Shown piece by piece: positions 53,428 to 59,720 of a stretch of 59,720 bases of DNA. Made by a program: the position numbers and the translations under genes. A model generated the notes under the pieces. It was not told where the DNA came from, made no database searches, and saw only the letters and a program-made list of their open reading frames with translations. Each line of letters opens with the position of its first letter. The first letter of the stretch is position 1. Origin of the DNA: Pseudomonadota bacterium (lineage in GTDB: Bacteria > Desulfobacterota > Desulfobulbia > Desulfobulbales > JAHJIY01); assembly GCA_018823175.1 (NCBI GenBank), contig JAHJIY010000016.1, positions 1 through 59,720 of the forward strand. Reading direction: 5' to 3'.

Positions 53428-54576
53428 TTATGACTTTGATCGCGGATATGAGCCCAGCCATTCATAAGAGGAGCAAACTTGTTTAAGTTTCTCACATCCT
53501 TCCCTGATCGGATTGTCTTCAAGGTGACCAAGCATATCCAGGAAGAACAGGTAGTTGCCAGGTTCGTTTTTAACCGGGCGGGATTCAATTCTGGTGAGAT
53601 TTATGTCGCGGTCCGCCAGAAAACGGAGCGCGTCGTTCAAGGCGCCAGGCCTGTCAAGTAAGCTTACCAATAGAGATGTCTTGTCGTTGCCGCTTCTGGA
53701 GGGGGACTCTTTGCCGATTAATAGAAAACGGGTGGTGTTGCCCCGATAATCTTCGATGCCGCTTATCACCGTTTGCAGGTGGTAAGTCTTGATTGCCAGG
53801 GAGCTGGCAATGGCGGCGATGGTCGGATCTTCGGCCGCCATTTTTGATGCCACACCGGTACTGAAGACCGATTGACATGGGATTTCCGGCAGGTTCTTTT
53901 TCAGCCACTGGCGGCATTGGGCCAGAGGTTGTGAGTGGGAGGCGATGAGTTTGATGTCTTTGATCTCACCTGATTGATTAATCAAGTGGTGCTTGATGCC
54001 CAGGTGAAGTTCGCCGCATATTTTGACCCGGTATTTGATGAATGAATCAAGGGTTGAGGTCACTGATCCTTCGATGGAATTCTCAACCGGAACGATCCCG
54101 TATTCGATGCGTTCTCTTTCCACTTCGAGGAAGATATCTTCAATTGTTTCAACGGGTCGATATTTAGCGGATGTGCCAAAGTATTTTACGCCGGCCAGAT
54201 GTGAGAAGGTGGCCTCTGGTCCCAGATAGGCCACAGCCACTTCTTTTTGTGATAATCGGCAGGTCGTGATTATTTCATGGAAGATGCTGTCTAGTGATTG
54301 TTCGGGAAACTCCCCCTGATTGTCGGTTGATAATCGTGAAAAAATTTGTCTTTCCCTTAAAGGATCCCACTTGGCCTTGTTGCCTTTTTCTTTGAGTTGA
54401 CCGATTTTTTTGGCGCAGTTAAGTCGCTTCTTAAGAAGTTTAAGGATCTGGTCGTCAATTGCGTCAATTTTGTTTCGTACATCGATAACGCTATTGCCGG
54501 AATCACTGCCGGAAAGCTTTTTGCCTGAGGTCGCAGTTGATTTGGGGAGATTTTTTTTTCCTTTTTTGTCCGGCAT
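53428..54576 (-). CDS. pheA: Bifunctional chorismate mutase/prephenate dehydratase
   Basis: 382 aa. Residues about 30-115 are AroQ chorismate mutase (VRNKIDAIDDQILKLLKKR), then prephenate dehydratase with VAYLGPEATFSHLA and the Thr-Arg-Phe motif in NTTRFLLIG, then an ACT domain (RPGALNDALRFLADRDINLT) for phenylalanine feedback. A lysine/serine-rich tail of about 28 residues precedes the mutase domain. Ends 2 bp from the moaA remnant, head to head at their 3' ends. Confidence 0.96.
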   Translation of the reverse strand: MPDKKGKKNLPKSTATSGKKLSGSDSGNSVIDVRNKIDAIDDQILKLLKKRLNCAKKIGQLKEKGNKAKWDPLRERQIFSRLSTDNQGEFPEQSLDSIFHEIITTCRLSQKEVAVAYLGPEATFSHLAGVKYFGTSAKYRPVETIEDIFLEVERERIEYGIVPVENSIEGSVTSTLDSFIKYRVKICGELHLGIKHHLINQSGEIKDIKLIASHSQPLAQCRQWLKKNLPEIPCQSVFSTGVASKMAAEDPTIAAIASSLAIKTYHLQTVISGIEDYRGNTTRFLLIGKESPSRSGNDKTSLLVSLLDRPGALNDALRFLADRDINLTRIESRPVKNEPGNYLFFLDMLGHLEDNPIREGCEKLKQVCSSYEWLGSYPRSKS

Positions 54577-54881
54577 TATTTTACCTTGCGCCTCAGCAGA
54601 TTATTGTGCTCCGGTGGACTGGAGATAAAGGTGTAAACGTGCGTTAAAACCATTTTACAATGGGACTTTATGTCAAGATTTTCAAATTTAAAGCATATTA
54701 CCGCAGAAGAAAAGAGAAAAAGCGAACAACCTCTGTCACCTTGCCGGGCAATGAGAAGGCAAATGTTCGTGCTTGAAATTAAACTTGTTTTAATCTACCG
54801 TAATTTTTTAATTTTTGTTCTGACGAGTTGGTGATGCCCTGGCGGTAAATAGGCCGCTCTTTATGAGAGGAGTTGTGGGTT
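54577..54881. other. 305-bp gap between divergent pheA and the CBS gene
   Basis: No gene. On the minus strand a perfect TTGACA lies at 54671-54676, a possible -35 of pheA, but I find no good -10 at the right distance. On the plus strand GAGAGGAG (54864-54872) is the ribosome-binding site of the CBS gene. Confidence 0.4.
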
Positions 54882-55478
54882 ATGAAAGTCAAGAACTGGA
54901 TGAAAAGCAATCCGGTCACGATTGAGAGAACAGCTCTTTTGCAGGATGCGCATGAGCTGATGAAAAAACATGCCATCAGGCATCTGCCGGTAGTTGATGA
55001 TGAACAGCTGATTGGATTTATTACCGAAAGCGACTTGCGGCATTTCTTTTTTCCGTCAATTGTTGAAGATATTCCTGTGCATCAGGTTATGGTTATTAAT
55101 CCGGTCACCATTAATTTAAATGCCAGTATTGAAACCGCTGCCCGCTTGATTCACGATTTTAAGATCGGCGGCCTGCCGGTGGTTGACAAAAAGAAGCTGG
55201 TCGGGGTAATAACTGCTTCTGATATTCTGTCAGCCTTTATCGAGATTATGGGGCTTCTGAAGGCCTCGTCCCGGGTCGATGTTATCGTTGGGAAAGAGGG
55301 CGTGGAAGATGTTACCCGAATAATCAAGGAGCATGGTTGTGATATTGTCAGTGTCGCTACTGACAGTAATGCGTCTCGCCGAAAGGTTTACCATTTCAGA
55401 TTAGGGAAGGTCGATCTTGATCCTGTGGTTGAGGCCCTGGAGAAGGCAGGTCATAAAGTTGTTTCCGTGATGGATTAA
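54882..55478 (+). CDS. CBS-pair protein with C-terminal ACT-like domain
   Basis: 198 aa from ATG 54882 (GAGAGGAG 9 nt upstream). Two CBS motifs: KNWMKSNPVTI to FITESDLRHFF, and VMVINPVTINLNA to GVITASDILSAF. The last 70 residues (RVDVIVGKEGVEDVTRII; KAGHKVVSVMD) resemble an ACT fold. CBS pairs bind adenosyl ligands such as AMP, ATP or SAM. It sits 28 bp before the DUF39 homocysteine gene, whose archaeal homologue has CBS domains fused on, so it could be a detached regulatory subunit. Confidence 0.85.
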   Translation: MKVKNWMKSNPVTIERTALLQDAHELMKKHAIRHLPVVDDEQLIGFITESDLRHFFFPSIVEDIPVHQVMVINPVTINLNASIETAARLIHDFKIGGLPVVDKKKLVGVITASDILSAFIEIMGLLKASSRVDVIVGKEGVEDVTRIIKEHGCDIVSVATDSNASRRKVYHFRLGKVDLDPVVEALEKAGHKVVSVMD

Positions 55479-55506
55479 TTCAAACACTTTTAATAATAAG
55501 GTCGTC

Positions 55507-56676
55507 ATGAGTGAATACAAGGTAAATAAAACATACGAAGAAATAAATGCGCGAATTAAGGCCGGTGAAGCGGTTGTGGTCACTGCCGAAGAGATGGTTG
55601 GGATTGTTAAAAAAAAGGGGCCGGTTGAGGCTGCTCGAACGGTAGATGTGGTTACCACCGGAACTTTTTCTCCCATGTGCTCTTCCGGCGCTTTTATAAA
55701 TTTTGGACATACAAAACCAACCCTTAAAGCTTCCAAGGTGTGGCTTAACAATGTCTCGGCCTATGCGGGGTTGGCAGCAGTTGATATATATATTGGGGCA
55801 ACTGAACCGGCAGAGGATGACCCGCTTAATAAGGTTTTTCCGGGTGAATTTCGCTATGGCGGCGGCCATGTTATTGAGGATTTAGTATCGGGAAAAGAAA
55901 TCGTTCTGAAGGCGGTCGGCTATGGTACGGATTGTTACCCGAACCGACAGCTGGAAAAGACGGTTACTCTTAAGGATCTGCCTTATGCTCTCTTGACCAA
56001 TCCCAGAAATGCTTATCAGAATTATAATTGTGCGATTAATCTTTCAGAAAAGACCATCTATACATATATGGGGACCTTAAAGGCCCAAGGACGGAACGCT
56101 AATTATTGCAGTGCCGGAGAATTGAGTCCTTTAATGAATGATCCCTTCTACAAGACAATAGGTCTTGGGACCAGGATATTTCTTGGCGGGGCGGTGGGTT
56201 ATGTGACGTGGCACGGGACCCAGCATAACCCTAATGCCATGAGATCTGATAACGGGACGACCAGGCGACCGGCCGGGACCTTGATGGTTCAGGGGGACTT
56301 GAAGGAAATGTCTCCCAGGTGGCTTAAGGGAATAAGCATGCAGGGTTACGGCAGTACGCTTGCTGTAGGGCTTGGGATACCTATTCCGGTGCTTAACGAA
56401 GAAATGGCGGCTTATACTGGTGTTGCCGATGATCAGATTTTCACCCAGGTGGTTGATTATTCTCATGACTACTCCCATGGTATTGTGCGCAATTATGGTG
56501 AAGTCAGCTACGCCCAGTTGAAGAGTGGTCAGATTGAGGTGAACGGTAAAATGGTTCCTACTGCGCCATTGTCCAGTGTAGTCAGGGCCCGAGAGATTGC
56601 TGAGACCTTGAAAAAGTGGATAATGGCCAAGGATTTCTTCCTGGAAAAACCTGTTAAAAATATTCCGCAAAAGTAA
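55507..56676 (+). CDS. DUF39 homocysteine biosynthesis protein
   Basis: 389 aa. Family hallmarks: VVTTGTFSPMCSSGAFINFGHTKP (given here as TTGTFSPMCSSGAF with the conserved Cys), TDCYPNR, YCSAGELSPLMNDP and GTRIFLGGAVGYVTWHGTQH. In methanogens and sulfate reducers this family makes homocysteine from aspartate semialdehyde and sulfide, together with a ferredoxin-like NIL protein. That partner is not in the window. The neighbouring CBS protein probably works with it. Confidence 0.92.
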   Translation: MSEYKVNKTYEEINARIKAGEAVVVTAEEMVGIVKKKGPVEAARTVDVVTTGTFSPMCSSGAFINFGHTKPTLKASKVWLNNVSAYAGLAAVDIYIGATEPAEDDPLNKVFPGEFRYGGGHVIEDLVSGKEIVLKAVGYGTDCYPNRQLEKTVTLKDLPYALLTNPRNAYQNYNCAINLSEKTIYTYMGTLKAQGRNANYCSAGELSPLMNDPFYKTIGLGTRIFLGGAVGYVTWHGTQHNPNAMRSDNGTTRRPAGTLMVQGDLKEMSPRWLKGISMQGYGSTLAVGLGIPIPVLNEEMAAYTGVADDQIFTQVVDYSHDYSHGIVRNYGEVSYAQLKSGQIEVNGKMVPTAPLSSVVRAREIAETLKKWIMAKDFFLEKPVKNIPQK

Positions 56677-56887
56677 TTCTGTCTCAACCTTGATAATTGC
56701 AGGAAGATTGAAACTCTCGGCGGCAGATCTTAAGCAGCGTTGATTGTGAGTTGAGGAGAATCTCTTTAAGTAGTGATGTATATCGTTAATTAAATTCACT
56801 TCTAGGGTGGGCTCGCGCTGATCGTAAATGGGGCGGACACTTTTTGTTGTTTGGCCCCGGGCTTCAATTTGCTAGGAACTAATTTTT

Positions 56888-57682
56888 ATGTCTGCCGATA
56901 AATATGAAAAGCTTTTGGCGATTATTAAAAAAATTAAGCGACCGGCTGTTGCTTTTTCCGGAGGGGTTGATAGTTCGTTTTTGTTGAAAGCCGCAGTTGA
57001 GGCCCGTGGAAAAGATGTTGTTGCCTTACATGCCTGCTCAATTTTACAGAAGCCAGAAGAGTTGAAGGCGGCTCGGCAAACGGCGGAAAATATCGGTTGC
57101 CGGTTGCTTACTTTTGAAATTGATCCACTTGCTTGGCCTGAATTCGTCTCCAACCCCTCTGATCGCTGTTATCACTGCAAGAAGAAAAATTACAGTCTTT
57201 TTCTTTCGTCTTTTAGTGGGGACGAGTCGATCTCTTTGCTGGATGGAACCAATGTCGATGATCTGGCTCAGGACAGACCGGGGGCTAAGGTGCATTTAGA
57301 ATTAGGTGTTTTGACCCCTCTGGTTGATGCCGGTTTCCATAAAAATGAGATTAGAAAGATGAGTAGGGATAAGAAAATGTCGACCTGGAATCTTTATTCC
57401 TCGTCGTGTCTGGCAACCAGGATTCCGACCGGTAATTGCATAACAACAGAGAAACTGTTGTTGGTTGCTTCTTGTGAAAATGTATTGAATTCATTAGGTT
57501 TTTTTGGTTGCAGGGTCCGTTTGGGCAGTAAGGATAAGGTCGTAATACTGGAATTGCAGGAAGGCGATTTTGTGAAATTAGGCAAACCGGCAGTTAGGGG
57601 TGAATTAAGGAAAACCTTTGGATCCCTTGGTATTAGTAAAGTTTTGCTTGATCTTTCCGCTAGAGCAGGTATTTTAATTTAA
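56888..57682 (+). CDS. larE: LarE-family ATP-dependent sulfur transferase
   Basis: 264 aa. PP-loop FSGGVDSSFLLKAA (residues 24-30 core), Cys94 and Cys97 in DRCYHCKKKNY, LDGTNVDDLAQDRPG, and Cys174 in SSSCLATRIP, the place of the sacrificial Cys of Lactobacillus LarE. LarE adds sulfur to the nickel-pincer precursor; larB, larC and larA are absent here, so another sulfuration role is possible. 211 bp behind the DUF39 gene. Confidence 0.9.
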   Translation: MSADKYEKLLAIIKKIKRPAVAFSGGVDSSFLLKAAVEARGKDVVALHACSILQKPEELKAARQTAENIGCRLLTFEIDPLAWPEFVSNPSDRCYHCKKKNYSLFLSSFSGDESISLLDGTNVDDLAQDRPGAKVHLELGVLTPLVDAGFHKNEIRKMSRDKKMSTWNLYSSSCLATRIPTGNCITTEKLLLVASCENVLNSLGFFGCRVRLGSKDKVVILELQEGDFVKLGKPAVRGELRKTFGSLGISKVLLDLSARAGILI

Positions 57683-57762
57683 CATTTGCATATTTTTTGT
57701 TTTTTTGGAAAGATGCTTGATATGTGATTCATTGATGCTGTAGCATCATTTAATGTTTTTGT

Positions 57763-57791
57763 TTGACAATCAATTTGCATTTGATTAAACC
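57763..57791 (+). promoter_or_regulatory. Candidate promoter of the HU gene
   Basis: TTGACA at 57763-57768 with a 17-bp spacer to a poor -10 (TAAACC). The palindrome GATGCTGTAGCATC (57734-57747) lies just upstream and may be an operator. Confidence 0.4.
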
Positions 57792-57862
57792 GGCAAAAAC
57801 ATCTGACGTTTCGGTTAACTTAAGGCAAGATGTACCATTAAATTCACAGGAGGAAAGGAAGT

Positions 57863-58135
57863 ATGAATAAGGGTGAATTGGTTGAGAGCATGGCAAATGC
57901 GGCTGGTATCAGTAAAGCTGCAGCGGAAAAAGCACTTACCGGTTGTTTGGACGCTATCACTGGCGCACTGTCAAAAGGCGACAAAGTGACATTGGTAGGT
58001 TTTGGTACTTTTTCTGTTAGTAAGAGATCTGCACGTCAGGGTCGCAATCCCCAGACTGGCGCAACTATTCAGATTGGCGCCAGGACCGTTGCCCGTTTTA
58101 AGCCGGGTAGCAAACTTGCCGATGCTGTAAAATAG
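57863..58135 (+). CDS. hup: HU-family DNA-binding protein
   Basis: 90 aa, exact family length. MNKGELVESMANAAGISKAA, VTLVGFGTFSVSKR and GRNPQTGATIQIGAR are textbook HU. Nucleoid protein, dimeric. AGGAGGAAAGGAAG precedes the ATG, a very strong ribosome-binding site. Confidence 0.98.
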   Translation: MNKGELVESMANAAGISKAAAEKALTGCLDAITGALSKGDKVTLVGFGTFSVSKRSARQGRNPQTGATIQIGARTVARFKPGSKLADAVK

Positions 58136-58255
58136 TTTTTTAGACCCTTTGTCCGTAATACCGGAGTTTATGCCCTGTCGTTTAGATTTAAAAGAGTAGA
58201 TGTGGTGAGAAATTTTATATTTCTCCAAATGCCAATCTTTTAGCTGGAAAGGGTA

Positions 58256-58285
58256 TTAAACCCCCCATTTCAATGGGGAGTTTAA
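58256..58285 (+). terminator. Hairpin downstream of HU
   Basis: TTAAACCCCCCATT and AATGGGGAGTTTAA pair with one mismatch; no T run follows, so it is more likely an mRNA-stabilising 3' hairpin than the terminator. Confidence 0.55.
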
Positions 58286-58343
58286 AGAGTTCATCTCCGC
58301 TGGGTTAACTATTTGTTGTATCAGGATTATAGTATTTTCTTCT

Positions 58344-58389
58344 AAAGTCAGGGACTGGGAAATTCACAGTCCCTGACTTTTTTTTGTTT
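58344..58389 (+). terminator. Strong rho-independent terminator after HU
   Basis: AAAGTCAGGGACTG and CAGTCCCTGACTTT form a perfect 14-bp stem with a 9-nt loop, then TTTTTGTTT. Lies in a 357-bp gap (58136-58492) that has no gene. Confidence 0.95.
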
Positions 58390-58492
58390 AAATGTGTGAA
58401 GGTTGGGGCACAATAGTTATTTATTTGTCCTTTTCCTTGCTTCGTCGACTGTCCCTTGCCCGGACCTTTGTCTGTGAAGGATTAATTCGGAA

Positions 58493-58849
58493 ATGCGTAC
58501 AATTATCATTTCTGCAATATTGCTGTGTTGCAGTAATATATTTATGACTTTTGCATGGTATGGCCACCTGAAAAATCTTTCAGCCAAACCATGGATAATT
58601 GCTGCTTTGGTTAGCTGGGGCATCGCTCTTTTTGAGTATTTAATCCAAGTTCCCGCCAACAGAATTGGGTTTCAGGTGATGAATCTGGGGCAACTTAAAA
58701 TTCTTCAGGAAGTTATAACTCTTTTGGTTTTTGTGCCTTTTTCTATCCTGTTTATGAAAGAAGAAATACGATTAGATTTTTTGTGGGCAGGACTCTGCAT
58801 TTTGGGAGCTGTTTTTTTCATATTTAAACAAAGAATACTGGGGGTATAA
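58493..58849 (+). CDS. DMT-superfamily protein, DUF486
   Basis: 118 aa, four membrane helices. TFAWYGHLKNL, FEYLIQVPANRIGFQ and QLKILQEVITLLVFVPFS are the conserved DUF486 stretches. A small-multidrug-resistance-like fold of unknown substrate. Confidence 0.92.
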   Translation: MRTIIISAILLCCSNIFMTFAWYGHLKNLSAKPWIIAALVSWGIALFEYLIQVPANRIGFQVMNLGQLKILQEVITLLVFVPFSILFMKEEIRLDFLWAGLCILGAVFFIFKQRILGV

Positions 58850-59121
58850 TCAATTAGATGATCGGTTGGTCTTCTTGATTGACCGAAGATGTAAAGAGAA
58901 ACGTCCTTCATGGATTTCACCCTAAGGGCCTTTGTGTTGCAGCACCTTCAAGGTATATCGCCTCCATATGGAGCGTCCCCGAGATCCAATGTGAGTATTG
59001 AGTCTGAATATAATCTTTGTATCTGAAGATTCCCCGTGTTTGAATAAGGAATTCCTCCCTCCTTTTTTTGAGGAATAATTGTCTGTCGTATGGAAATTAA
59101 ATAGCAAGAGGTCGTAAATCT

Positions 59122-59547
59122 ATGTCAAAAAAAAATTTACATGAGAAACATAAAGATATCGCTCGTATTGATCAGGAGGCGAAATGCACCCATGGCTGGT
59201 ATGTCAGGGTAAGGCATCTTGGCAAACCTCATGTCAAGTTCTTTTCAGATCGCAAGAATGGTGGGCGTTCCGCTGCTTTGAGTGGTGCTTTGGCTTGGCG
59301 AGATGCCAAAGAAATTGAATTAGGTAAAAAACGGACGGATCGAAATATCGTTACCACCAGTAATAATAACACGGGGGTGGTCGGGGTCAGGTTCAATGAG
59401 AAAATGAATCGATATGAGATCTCTTGGGTAACCAAAGAAGGAAAATCCGGGAAAACCTCGGTTTCTACCAAAAAATGCGGTAAGGAACAAGCCTTTGACC
59501 GGGCCTGTGCAATCAGGATGAAAAAAGAGGAAGAAAGGCTGGTTTAG
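59122..59547 (+). CDS. AP2/ERF-like DNA-binding domain protein
   Basis: 141 aa, strongly basic. The second half (GVVGVRFNEKMNRYEISWV, then KSGKTSVSTKKCGKEQAFDR) follows the AP2 pattern of GVRF, a Trp-containing strand and an Ala-rich helix. The first half (GWYVRVRHLGKPHVKFFSD; ALAWRDAKE) looks like a second, degenerate AP2 unit. There is no HNH nuclease domain, which bacterial AP2 modules usually accompany. AAGAGG lies upstream of the ATG. Function unknown; DNA binding is likely. Confidence 0.75.
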   Translation: MSKKNLHEKHKDIARIDQEAKCTHGWYVRVRHLGKPHVKFFSDRKNGGRSAALSGALAWRDAKEIELGKKRTDRNIVTTSNNNTGVVGVRFNEKMNRYEISWVTKEGKSGKTSVSTKKCGKEQAFDRACAIRMKKEEERLV

Positions 59548-59720
59548 TGAGCCTGTTGGTTTTTTGTGGTTGATTATGTCCCTAGGAGCCTGTCGGACTT
59601 TCACCTATTAGTCTAAGTCATACTGGGAGTTTTTGAGCTAACTTACTTGAATAATTAACAAAACATCAAAAAACAACTTACGTTCGAGGCACTATTTGTG
59701 TATATTTATACATGATATCA

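Overview
The window looks like chromosomal DNA of a Desulfobacterota (former Deltaproteobacteria) bacterium. The pointers are the conserved block ispE, tRNA-Gln, prs, rplY (Ctc/L25), pth, carD; the DUF39 homocysteine-biosynthesis gene typical of sulfate reducers and methanogens; DUF1844, DUF166 and a bacterial AP2-domain protein; and the gene neighbourhood style. A Desulfobulbia-like relative is my guess, but genus or family cannot be fixed from the sequence alone.

Layout. 1-26.4 kb is one long plus-strand surface-polysaccharide locus. It starts with a 54-bp tandem repeat, a GT4 glycosyltransferase and an MBOAT/SGNH O-acylation pair (151-3892). A winged-helix regulator preceded by a heptanucleotide repeat array follows (4067-4740). 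Next is a CDP-glucose branch for a C-methylated 4-amino-6-deoxy sugar: rfbF, rfbG, epimerase, C-methyltransferase, aminotransferase (4804-9541). After two further methyltransferases comes the most interesting block, 11095-19593. A CysC-like kinase, a PEP-synthase-like enzyme, a class I amidotransferase-like hydrolase and a LicC-like cytidylyltransferase together match the four core enzymes (Cj1415-Cj1418) that make cytidine diphosphoramidate for the O-methyl phosphoramidate (MeOPN) capsule decoration of Campylobacter jejuni. A methyltransferase in the block carries a G10 homopolymer tract, the type of phase-variation switch seen in the Campylobacter MeOPN genes. A 633-aa protein with a CDP-glycerophosphotransferase-like layout is a candidate phosphoramidate transferase. 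The locus ends with a flippase, four glycosyltransferases and a gmd-like dehydratase.

26.5-32 kb is mixed: galE (-), trmJ (+), a DPM-type glycosyltransferase (-) with its own heptanucleotide array directly before the start codon, tRNA-Gln(CTG), a Memo-like AmmeMemoRadiSam protein B gene and cysS. 32-47 kb is housekeeping on the plus strand: serA, DUF1844, ispE, tRNA-Gln(TTG), prs, rplY, pth, carD, rluD-like, coaE, rho with a leader of about 500 nt, rpmE, prfA behind two hairpins, prmC, murA and a Spy-like periplasmic protein. 47.7-54.6 kb is largely minus strand: DUF166, an HTH-like protein, an iron alcohol dehydrogenase, rsmA, DUF2062, tsaD and pheA, with a 5'-truncated moaA remnant inserted on the plus strand. 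54.9-59.5 kb holds a CBS/ACT-like protein, the DUF39 protein, larE, HU, a DUF486 membrane protein and an AP2-domain protein.

A recurring theme is repeats placed directly against start codons with no Shine-Dalgarno sequence between: the 54-bp array before the GT4 gene, TTCAACC heptads before the regulator, and AAAAGTG heptads before the minus-strand glycosyltransferase. A diverged copy of the 54-bp element lies just before the rluD-like gene. Together with the G10 tract this suggests that surface-glycan expression may be switchable.
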